From: Nephromyces sp. MM_2019
Taxonomy: Eukaryota > Apicomplexa > Aconoidasida > Nephromycida
Length of the DNA: 64,000 nt
Assembly: GCA_015657535.1 (NCBI GenBank)
Contig: JADHZB010000555.1
Location: 1 to 64,000 of the forward strand
Direction of reading: 5' to 3'
Part shown: positions 25,843 to 36,100 of the stretch, one piece after another
Numbering within the stretch: the first letter of the stretch is position 1
Layout: each line of letters opens with the position of its first letter
Position numbers and translations under genes: made by a program
The notes under the pieces: model-generated
Told to the model about the DNA's origin: nothing
The model's database searches: none
What the model saw: only the letters and a program-made list of their open reading frames with translations

Positions 25843-26225
25843 ATGGTAACGCTGCTTCTAGGACCCCGATAAAGAATACTACGTATTTCGGGTACAGCAG
25901 CTATTGGTGGTGCTCTTGTTGTAGCAAAAGTCTTTTGGTAAGATATTTATGCGATGATTATCTGTTGCAAAGTAAATCAAGTATGCAAGTACCGTAGATA
26001 GCGCTGGCGGAAAAAGCAATATTGAGGAGGGTTAAGGTAACTCCGTAGGGAACTGAGATATTTTTATCATGTTATGTTATGAAGGTGAAGCCATGATAAG
26101 CTTGGGAGTACCCGTATATCCAAACATTGAAATGCATTCATTTTCTTAATCAAGTATTCACAATAATGTCGTAATCCCGGGGTAAGTACTTCTTACGATG
26201 AACGATCATACGAAGAGCTGCGGCG

Positions 26226-26233
26226 TGCATGCA
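26226..26233. promoter_or_regulatory. TGCATGCA palindrome, second copy
   Basis: Identical to the site at 25835 and in the same spacer. It is reported because the two copies flank no coding sequence; function is unproven. Confidence 0.25.
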
Positions 26234-27808
26234 TTAGAAATATACTACGAGTCCTCCCGTAGTCGTAGGGCATTGTGGAAGGTCAAGGTAGCGAACGCAG
26301 CTCAAAAAATTAGAGAAGCTTTTAAGAATTTCTTTTTTCCGTCGCGTTAGCTCAGAAAAGTAAGTCTTTTAGGGCACATTTTAGCTAGAGAATACAGACG
26401 TAGGCCAAGCTAAAATCTTCTAAGGTAGCAAATCAGTATGATTATTTTCCCCACCGCTAGTAACACGTGCTGCAAAACGAAAAGGAGTGATTGAGCTCTA
26501 AAGCCTTCAAAGATACTCTCATATGTGGCTGCTTTAGGAAGCCCTTAATCGGTTGAAAATTTAAGGACAGGGACAGCCAAGGTTTTAAAGGGAAGGAAGG
26601 AAATTTGCTAAAGCAAGGATAAAAAGCCATTACGAGGGCATCCATATATGAAAGTGTGAAGGCTGCCTTATAAATGGGTAGATCGCACATTAGCTGCATG
26701 AGTAGCGCACATGCATCTTAAAAATTGAGAAAAATGAGGAAAAAAGAGCTTATTCAAGTAGAAATATAGATGTGAAATGTGAAACAAGCATAAACGCAAG
26801 CTCCCGCGCTTCCCAGGCACTGCATCAATTTTAAGCAAAATCCATACTTACGTTGGCCCTTCGTGCCTCAACGTACAAATTAAGCAACAAAGCTTCATAT
26901 ATGCACGCAAGGCAGAAGCACTAGCATCATTCCAGAACTTACGACATGAGCTTAGCTCTTTTCCATCTATGCAATCGAGGCCTTAGGACTACAGCACTTG
27001 AACCTCTCTGAACTGCTCGCGGTAAGAAAATAATAGGTACTACTTGCCGCTATGATGCTTATGAAAAATGTATCTTAGTAGGCAGCAAATTACTGAGACT
27101 TTTGGCTTTTGTGCAACAGCGGGCGGCTATTTCATAGCTTGACAGCGCTTTTTCTTATTGACGGGAGCTGTATGCCACACGGATCCAAAAAAAGGTACTA
27201 CAAAGCAGCTTGTCCGCCAAAGCTTGCCCCCGTTCTTCACAGGCAGAAATTTCACCAAAAAGTATATCCTTCTACTTCGCTGAGGAGGAGATCACCCCCG
27301 GGTGATCATTTATCGGCCCAGCATGCAGCTCCCCGTGTGATTCTCCACTTGGTGACTGGTTCAAGCGGCAGACGAAACAGCAAATTCATCGGACAACGGA
27401 GTAAAGTTTTTGCGCTGTGCGATTGTATCGCTGGTATTCTAGACATGTATGCGCCAGATTAGTAACCCATTTCTGCTTTGTCATGTCAGGTACTGAAGGA
27501 TCCTTGGAAGAATGAATTGCACGCATGCACTGTGGAAATGCCAACTCAAGTTTCCTACTTTCTAGCGAGGACTCTGTGTTTGCTTTGTGTTTCATGCTCA
27601 GATTGGCCCAAATATATATCCCGTAATGAGTAGGCAAGCGTCGAATAGTCTTTGCATAAAGCCATCTTGTAGGTAACTTGATGTAACATATGCCGAGCAA
27701 CCAGCAAAGTAATGCTGGTGGCAAACAGTTCGGTGCATTGTTCTCTGTCTAACATTTCAACTTTTTAAGGGTAAAAACTGGAGTTTCTGATATTTGTGCT
27801 TGTCAAAA

Positions 27809-29044
27809 ATGAAGAGCTGGATTTTGCTTTGTCGAAAGCTGCCTTTAGTGGGTGTTTCAGCGAGTGGGTTTACTCCTGTAACACCTCACTTTCCCGCTAA
27901 CCCTTCGTACGCAGCTTCAAGTTCTTTGAAATCTTACATTCATTATCGGAACTCTTGCTATGCAACGCACTCTGTTTCCAGCCTGTCGCGCAGTCGCTGT
28001 GCTACCCTTCCAAGTGAGCCTCAAATTCCTAATGATTCCGTCGCATGGGATGCTGCAGCTCGTTCGCCCTCCATGATTGATATATCAGCTAAAAAGGTGA
28101 CCACTCGTGTTGCAATTGCTAGAGGAAGAGTTGCAATGTCTATGCCTTTGGTGATGCAGTTGATCAAACGAACAACACCAGCTGACGTAGATAAAGCCGA
28201 AGTGGATGATCTGCGCAGGGTTACGAGGAGCCAAACTATATCAGAAGGAATTCAAGATAATTCAACATTGGGGAAGAATTGTGAGTTAGGAGTATCGCCT
28301 GCTAAAGATTCGGAGTTTCCTTCACCTTTGCGATCCGTGACATTATTTTCCCCCCAAAAAGGAGATGTCCTGACTGTTGCCGAAGTGGCTGGCGTAATGG
28401 CAGCCAAGAAAACCTCTTCAATTATACCTCTCTGTCATCCTCTCTACATTTCTTCTGTGTCAGTAGTTTGCTGGCTCTCTGGTATGCTTAACCAGGGATT
28501 GGGGGACAGAACAAATAAGGAAGGAGCTTTGGTCTGCGGGGGACACACAAATAATTTTCGAGAAAAGGAAGGAGTGCAAATTGTGAAGCGTGCAGATGAA
28601 AGTTATGGGGATGAAGAAGCAACAAATAAACAAAAGGATTACAAAGCGCGAGGAGAGGAGCTACAAGAAGGTGCGAATTTGCGTGGAATAGAGGAAAACA
28701 CTTTCGAAGAGAAAAAAACTGCTTTGGGAAAAGAAAAGATAGTTAAAGACTTCACATCTTCCCTGCATACTAATAGCACGGCTCTCCCACATTCTGTAGC
28801 CCCTCCCAAATGTCAGCTCGCGGCTGAAAAACAAATTTTTGTAGAGGTTAGAGCAAAGGTGAAGCATGAGGGGAAAACAGGTGTTGAGATGGAAGCTTTG
28901 ACAGCTGTGGCTGCATCCGCACTAACAGTTTATGATATGTGCAAGGCCTATGATCCAGGGATGGTGATTGAGGACATACGACTCGTGGAGAAAAGAGGTG
29001 GAAAGAGTGACCTGAAGAGGGATTCACTACTCGCTGCTCATTGA
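27809..29044 (+). CDS. moaC: Cyclic pyranopterin monophosphate synthase (MoaC) with insertions
   Basis: MoaC converts the MoaA product of GTP into cyclic pyranopterin monophosphate, the first committed steps of molybdenum cofactor synthesis. This is a single uninterrupted 411-aa frame from the ATG at 27809. Conserved blocks are MIDISAKK (89-96), [19 protein letters not shown] (Lys184), [10 protein letters not shown] (His210), [18 protein letters not shown] (Glu360, Glu362), YDMCKA (Asp376, Lys379) and [12 protein letters not shown] near the end. These cover the active-site Lys, His, Glu, Asp and Lys residues known in bacterial MoaC. Bacterial MoaC is about 160 aa; the extra length is a Ser-rich N-terminal extension of about 85 residues (possible organelle targeting), an insertion of about 60 residues before KGDV, and a charged insertion of about 125 residues after YISSVSV. 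The absence of introns is unusual among its neighbours. Downstream AATAAA is at 29407. No other Moco gene is in the window. Confidence 0.93.
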   Translation: MKSWILLCRKLPLVGVSASGFTPVTPHFPANPSYAASSSLKSYIHYRNSCYATHSVSSLSRSRCATLPSEPQIPNDSVAWDAAARSPSMIDISAKKVTTRVAIARGRVAMSMPLVMQLIKRTTPADVDKAEVDDLRRVTRSQTISEGIQDNSTLGKNCELGVSPAKDSEFPSPLRSVTLFSPQKGDVLTVAEVAGVMAAKKTSSIIPLCHPLYISSVSVVCWLSGMLNQGLGDRTNKEGALVCGGHTNNFREKEGVQIVKRADESYGDEEATNKQKDYKARGEELQEGANLRGIEENTFEEKKTALGKEKIVKDFTSSLHTNSTALPHSVAPPKCQLAAEKQIFVEVRAKVKHEGKTGVEMEALTAVAASALTVYDMCKAYDPGMVIEDIRLVEKRGGKSDLKRDSLLAAH

Positions 29045-32000
29045 GCAAAAAGCATCAGTATGCTATCTACCCTAGATTGAAATAGTCAAAGTTTCTTGTG
29101 AAGCATGGCCTAGGCATATACTATACCTGCGGCGATCTGATAAAGAACAGAGTGATGCCTCATTTTCTAGCTTTTTCTTCCCTTGCACAAAGTGTTAATT
29201 ATTTTGCTTCCTAGGCATACTTTTTCTTGGTATCCTGTCGTTTGTCTTTTCGCATATCTTTTCCTACTGAGTTTAGACCTCTGCATCTCATAGATATCCT
29301 CTACTTGCTGTCTCTAACGTGTTAGAAGCTTCCTTAATAATTTTTAGTTGATTCTTTGTAGAACCAAATGCCGCATTTTTACTGAAAGGTACCCTCTTTT
29401 GCTAATAATAAACTGCGGTCTGCAACATAAAGCTCAAGCCAGAGTACAGTAACTACTGTGCATGTGTCAGTATCACAGTATGTGAGACATATCATGCTTG
29501 GATCCTTGTATTCAGCAATAGCTGTTATTCTAACAGTCAAGTGAAAAAGCAGCTGTTATGATGTTTGCCAATGTCTGAGTTAGCACAGCTATGTTTATAT
29601 CCGCATTTAAATAGCGTGTCCAGCTGCAGGGCCACCTTATAAATTTTTGCTGCTGCGCATGTAAGTGTATCTGTGTCCACAAGAACTCGATGAACACTCT
29701 ATCATGCACTTTTGCATACAAAATCGTGCTTAAGGGATACGAAGCATGCATCACCTTTGTCAGCTCGTGTCTACACCTACTCTCGGCCATTCCAATGAAG
29801 AAAGGGGGAATAAATCAGTGACGCATAGGCCAGGCTTCAACTTGCATATCACTTGGACCTGTAGTTACGCATACACAGGGAAACACGATTAATTACGCCG
29901 CCCAAGAGGCTGACGGAATTACACTTATAATTGTTATTTTTGCCCGCGAGCAAGTATTATTAAAAACTTACACACGCCTTCTTAGGATGTACGACAGCAG
30001 CTTTTCAGTTTCCCTCACATATCGCTAGTTGTCCATCGCAAACTAAAGAGTCGTACAACAAAGCGAATGATCTTCATTATCATCGTACATCCCCAGCTGC
30101 CTTAATGACTCTAGAGCACATCTTCATTCCATTAACTTACAAAGAATTGAGTGCTGTGACTTTTTGAAACTAGTCTGCTCCACTTTGCAACGAGCATCAA
30201 CTATCGCTGATAAAGAGCATGTGCCATCCACACGCGAAATACTGAACGTGTCAGCATACTACAAAAAAATTTACGTCAGTGGCGTGCGCTGAGAGTACCA
30301 TTTGTCAGCCGTTTACTCTGCATAGCAAAAAAAGAGGTGAACGGGCTCACATCGGCTTGCCCAACCTTCCTGAAGCTTCATCAAATGGAAACTGGGAAAA
30401 CAGTCTACCCTATGGAAGTTTTGATAGTTGTTAGTTTGTGCTGCCCATAACTACTGGTTCTCTTCAAGTTATATCAATATTACAACTAACAATACAGCTA
30501 AGAGCAGCTTCAAGACAAATGGAAGAATTTACGATGCATGCCTCAACAAGATAGCTAAAAATATAATCCAGCGCAAATACAGAGCGAGGCTCCTCCGCCT
30601 TTGATTTTTCACATCACAGCATGGGTGATTGTATTGACATAATAGAACCAATGATTTAAGTCTTCACCCATTTGTAGTGTAAATATGCCTTGCCCTATTT
30701 AAACCAGTCAAGTTAACCAGCTTCCATTTATATTTAATATGCAAGCATTTTGCCAGGCATTCGCTCCTAGCGATTAAAAAATCTCCGTTCGAAATACCAA
30801 AATACCACATTTACATTATTAATTTCTCTGGGAATACAATTTTCCTTCAAGGTTCGATCAGATTATTGTTCTTATTATTATCAGTACCTTCAAAAAGAAG
30901 TTTACACTATTCCAACATTAGCTTCGGCAAGAGAAAAATTTATATTATATAACTTAATAGTCTGTGAGTTTGCAATCGGCAAGCATATACTAGCGGATCG
31001 ACATGTTTCAGATATGGACTATACAGGCATAAATACAATTGTAAAAAGGCCGACAACGAAGCGAGTATACGAAGAAAACAAGCCACAAAACTGTCATAAA
31101 AGGTTCAAAATGAGGGCAGAAAACAAGTTTATCAACAGGATACAAGAGTTAAGAATATTTGTCAACAAGTACAAGGGAATCCGTGAGAGATAAAATGAGT
31201 GTATTACAAGTTAAAATGGTAAGAAAACGATATATCATATCAAGCAGCGGTAATGACATAGGCTACTAAGAAAGCATGCGAGCGCCACTCCTAGACAAAC
31301 TATTTCCAAAACCAATACGCATACAAACACAATTAGCGATGTTTAAAGCTGCTGAAAGCTAGACATACAAGTTTAGCTGAGGCACATCCGACTCTCGGCG
31401 CTTTCGATATCATGCAGTTCATCCCAAGAAAATTGCATAGAAGAGTACGTAGACGGAATCAACCAGCACAAATGCTCAACGCATGTTGAGATAATCAGCA
31501 TTCATATGCAATATATGGTGTTCTTTTCCATAGTATTATAAAGAGAAATAACGAGTGCGAAGCTGGTAACGGAGATCCCTGGCACATATCACCGGGAACT
31601 TCGGTGTAGATACATCGCCACCAACCATGCAGTCACAGGAGGTATGCATAAAGCAGCTGTGATTCACATATAAACTTGGTTGAAATTTCTTGCCGCATGT
31701 ACAGTAGGTGAACATATATATATGATACTTGATTATACCTCCATCCATACACGCAGAACTCACAGACGGAGCGGATATGAGACTTCGCATGATAAACGTA
31801 ATTGAGCTACTATTTAACAACACCAAAACTCAGTCAAAGAATTAGTTGACTGAGGATGGTGCAGGCGATAAGCAACCGATTGACTACTTCAGCTACATAA
31901 AGTGTCATTCAAATATAGCTAAAACTTGCGGTTCCTACCATAAAATGCAGACATCACTAAACTAGCAAACAGCGACGCGAATTCCAAGATTATCCGAACA

Positions 32001-33133
32001 TAAAAACGGTAATGAAAACTTTCAAGCATTCGTGCACTCATCAAAAGGAAACGAAGAAAGGGCTATAAAAAAGGATTGGAGCACGAAAGTGTAGCATAAG
32101 TATCGAAAATATTTTGGCTATCATGAAGGAGAGATTTTCTCCCAGACTCGTGTTTTTCCATTAAATCTAGTCGTTGCAGCATATACAATGCGGGTTAAAA
32201 AAACCCCAAATAGAAAATTTGATACATCAAAAACCCAAGTTCTGAGTAGATACACATAGTAACTTCCAAAGCAACGTTCCCCAGAGAAAAGTAAGGTGCA
32301 TACTATACCGCACACGCAAAACCAGGTCAAACTGAGATTATGCTACGAAAACAACACACGCAGAGAAAACGAGATATTAGGACTCTAACTCATGGACGAC
32401 AAAGAAATTTAAACCAAACGGGTAGGTTTTTGAAAAATGCATTTAGGCATCCGATCACCTACGTGTTCATATCATCCGCGAGAAATATCTTTACAAAAGC
32501 TAGAATATGGATGTCTCTATATTTTAGCACACTGCAGAAGGGAACAAAAGCAATTTATTGGCAGTAGCGAAGATCACAAAGGAACAGTGCTATAAAGAAT
32601 AACAACAGCAATTTTACAATGGTAAAAAGACTACATTGCCAAAGGACAGCCGCCCAGTTGGGCTGAAGTTTACATAAATGCGCACGCATTGCCTTCTGAA
32701 TTAAGCGAAAATGAGAACATTCAGGGAAGTGGAAACACTACATCAGGGAGTAAAAAAATATATATCATGACAGATAGAAGATTATGCTATTCGTATTAAG
32801 AAGGGAAGGAAAGTGTACGCGCACAGACATGCAGCATTTAATTCGAAAGACATCAGCATACCTTAAAACTACTAAAGTAGCTAAAGAACGGCAAAAAACT
32901 CGAAAAAATCTCTGAAGAAACAAATGCATCGCGAGAAAAGTAAGAACTACTAAAAAGCAACGAAAAGATTACGTGTGTACACAGGTTCTCCTAGCTACAA
33001 CCTTTGTAAGGTCAGTCCCATATCATATGATGCTCGCTTAAATATCCAAAATCCATTATTTTTGCCATCAAGCACGCTTCCTTAATTCTCAAGGTTCATC
33101 CCATTCATTCTCATTATGCGTGATCACCCATCG
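29045..33133. other. Convergent intergenic region between MoaC and IP6K
   Basis: AT-rich spacer without a clear gene. Two weak candidates are noted. One is 29530-29790 (-), an 86-codon ATG frame beginning MAESRCRHEL. The other is 31536-31826 (-), containing MRSLISAPSVSSAC followed by a possible GTATAA donor. Neither has a recognisable domain. I see no repeats or RNA genes. Confidence 0.45.
29530..29790 (-). CDS. Possible small ORF, 86 aa, unknown
   Basis: An ATG-initiated frame on the - strand downstream of MoaC, mixed composition without low-complexity runs, ending at TAG. There is no homology I can name and no splice continuation was found. It could be chance. Confidence 0.15.
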   Translation of the reverse strand: MAESRCRHELTKVMHASYPLSTILYAKVHDRVFIEFLWTQIHLHAQQQKFIRWPCSWTRYLNADINIAVLTQTLANIITAAFSLDC

Positions 33134-36100
33134 CTAAGCCCGATCGGCACACAATTTAATTGCTAATTCTAGAGATGCTAGTAAGTTGCGGAGACCAAAC
33201 AAGAAGTCATCATCATGTACAGCAGAATTTAACGTGACATTGGCAAAATCGATCATCCTCACAAAGCAATTCTCCTCATTTGCATCATCTTCGTTTTCCA
33301 GAGAAGTATCAACTACGAAAAGTAGACTAGAGCCATAAAAAGCAACGAGCCTCTGCATTTCAAAAAGGCTTATAATCTCATTAATCTGAGCCATCAAAAG
33401 CTTTCCTATTTTCAATGAAAGGCTCACTGTATTCATAGCCAGCAGATACTGACAGAATACACGAAATGCGTAGTCTTCGACAGTAAGAGGGTTCAGATGC
33501 GTAGCTACGATGGCCGTTGGTGAGTCTTTTGTGGTGGTTTCAGTGTGAGGGATGGGAATAGAGGAATGGCAAGAATGTAGATTCGTAACTGTGGATTCTG
33601 ACTGCGAAGGCGAGTGTTTATCAAATTCATAAGTGAAGTTTCTGGCTAAGGGGGAGCTACTTACTCCAATGGAGGTACCGCTGGTAATAATTTCCACTTG
33701 GCTACCACTAAAACCGAGCGAAAGGCTTCCCGCCTCATCTTGGGTAATAGATTTTTTCATAATAGTTGGACTAGCCGTTGGCTTTATTTTTCCTTTATTA
33801 CCATAGTTTTTAGCCAAACCAGATGCTACACTGTATGATGAGGAGCTACTCGAAGCTTTGGACACAAAGTTGTCACCTGTTACTAACGACTTCACGTCAA
33901 AACGGGGCATACATGCCGGCATATAGGGAGCTGCTTCACACGGGGCAGCTACCGCCGCAAAGCAACCTGAAGTAGAAGCGCTTGCGCATAGCGATTCATG
34001 GGCTGACTTAGTAATACATGACAAGAGGGATTTGGGAGTATCACATTGATGATTTTCATAGTAACAGTGGAAACTAGGGGAGTTGCAATGCGTATGCTTC
34101 AAATTCGCTGCTTCAGTCTGACCGGTATCACCTTCCTTGACTTCACCTGATAAACAGGTATTCTCTAAAACCTGAGCTATCGCTGTTCCATCCAAAAATT
34201 TATCTTGTGAGGGTTTCTTAGAATTCCGTGTATTACTTAAATCAGCCTCTAACTTTGATGAGAATTCATTTTTCTCTGATATATCTACTACGCGCTTTGA
34301 TAATTTTTTGTTTTCCCTTAAAGCAATGCTCTCACTATCCTGCAAAAATACATTTCCTACGGCTTGTTGAGCACCGCTAAACGGTTGACGTGAGGAGTTT
34401 GAAAAGTTTATTATTTTCCCTTCACTGGTCAAGCCAACCATTCCCGTGAAAGAAAATCCTAAAGCCTCGGTAGATCTAGTTTTTGCCTTCTTTATCGCTA
34501 ACTGTTTCTTATGTTGTGGGGCATCATCACCGTATAAACGACGCCCTGATGGTAAACAAGGGAAAACGTCAGAGAGATCAGATATAAAGAATTCCCTAAA
34601 GTAGATTAGAATAGAATTGTAGGATGCGGAAAACACAGAGGAGGCATGGAAAACTTAATAAAACTTATAAGAACAAGGAATGTATAACCCATAGCAAGCG
34701 GGACACACACTGAGAGAGTATAAAAAATCTGCAGGTGAATGAAACAAATTAATGCTTAGTAACTCGGAAAAACAGCTCTGGTATTGCCCAGGACGGGCAG
34801 CACGCACAAGCTGATTACAAGGAGCACCTTTCGGATTAGCATGAAAGCAAGTATCATGCACACGAACATAGGAAATTAAGCCTACAAATAAAAAGCTATT
34901 TCGATAGTGGGTTGCTAATGAAGTGAACGAAAAACACAAGATAACACCCGCAAATGAACACGCAAGATAAAATCCGCAAATGAACACACAAAACAACACC
35001 TGCAAATGAACATACAAGATAACACCCCCAAAGAAACACATAATTCGACGAAGATATATAAATTCAAAAGCAGAACTTAACACACTCATTCAAAGGCACG
35101 AGAGAAGCTATTCTACTGTACCTGATAATAGCGCATCACCGTCTTTGTGTGTGAATTTATATTCTCAAATGCGGATAAACACTCAAAAACTACCATGCTA
35201 AGACTAAATATCCTGTGAGCCTAATAAACTTTAAAACCCCTTAAATACACACACTCCCATACCTCCGCTTTCATTTACTTACCCATCTTGATGTCAAGCA
35301 CCATTGGCCTTTTGATGTTTCTTGTGACATTTTCAAGCTTCACTACTCCCATAGTCCACTCATGCGTACCTTGCGTTGGATTATTTCCACTCTTTGAAAG
35401 TGGTGGAGCTGATGACCCCTTTACTAGCTCATATTCCTCCGTTGTAGTGTGTGTGAACGTACTACTACATGAAGGAACAAACTTAAGAATGCTTTGAGCC
35501 GCACCAGAATCGGATAAAACGGCGGATACACTCCTCATGTTGGGGCTTTGAGAGGGTGATTCAGGGGGAATAGTAGATACTCGTTCAAATTCTTCACTAT
35601 AAGATAAACGCACAAATGTTTTCTCCGTCAAAACGCATCCCTGAGATGATACCGACGCAAAGAAGCCCTTTTCCCCGGAACCTTCTTCCTTAGGATGGCC
35701 CGACTCACTATTCTTTACATTTCTGTACATTCCCCAACTAGCACACGATGAAGCATCACTGCTTCCGAGGTTTTGGGGGAATGAAACGCCATTTACAGGA
35801 TTAGTACCTAAGGTGGCAGGCACTTTCTCGAGGAAGGGTTTCTCGTTCTCCTCAGGATGCAACAGGGATATATTCACAGACTTTACCGCCAGATTCAAAG
35901 GGCCAAAACTCCCAAGCCTATTCACGTGGTTTTGATGGAAACCTTCAAAATTAGCAACATGAGCAGGAGACACAGGTAACTCAGCACTTTTGTATGTATT
36001 CCCCTCTTTGAGAAGGGACGAACTTTTCAGTACAGCAGAAGAAAGAGGAATGCCTGAGTCCTTTTTTTTACCACAGACACTACTTTCCGATTGTAAATTC

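Larger units (their letters stand above)
24409..27808. other. Divergent intergenic region between glycerol kinase and MoaC
   Basis: This 3.4 kb head-to-head spacer must contain both promoters. Two exact TGCATGCA palindromes lie at 25835-25842 and 26226-26233; motifs of this class are bound by ApiAP2 factors in apicomplexans (family knowledge, not shown here). Overlapping ORFs on both strands at 27109-27755 begin at non-ATG codons and lack recognisable domains, so I do not call them genes. Confidence 0.5.

Noticed and set aside
27109..27755. Overlapping ORFs of 112-117 codons on both strands upstream of moaC
   Set aside because: They start at TTG rather than ATG, overlap antisense to each other and have no recognisable motif; more likely promoter or untranslated sequence.
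30835..30870. GGTTCGATC, resembling a tRNA T-loop
   Set aside because: No flanking T-stem, acceptor stem or D-arm can be paired around it.
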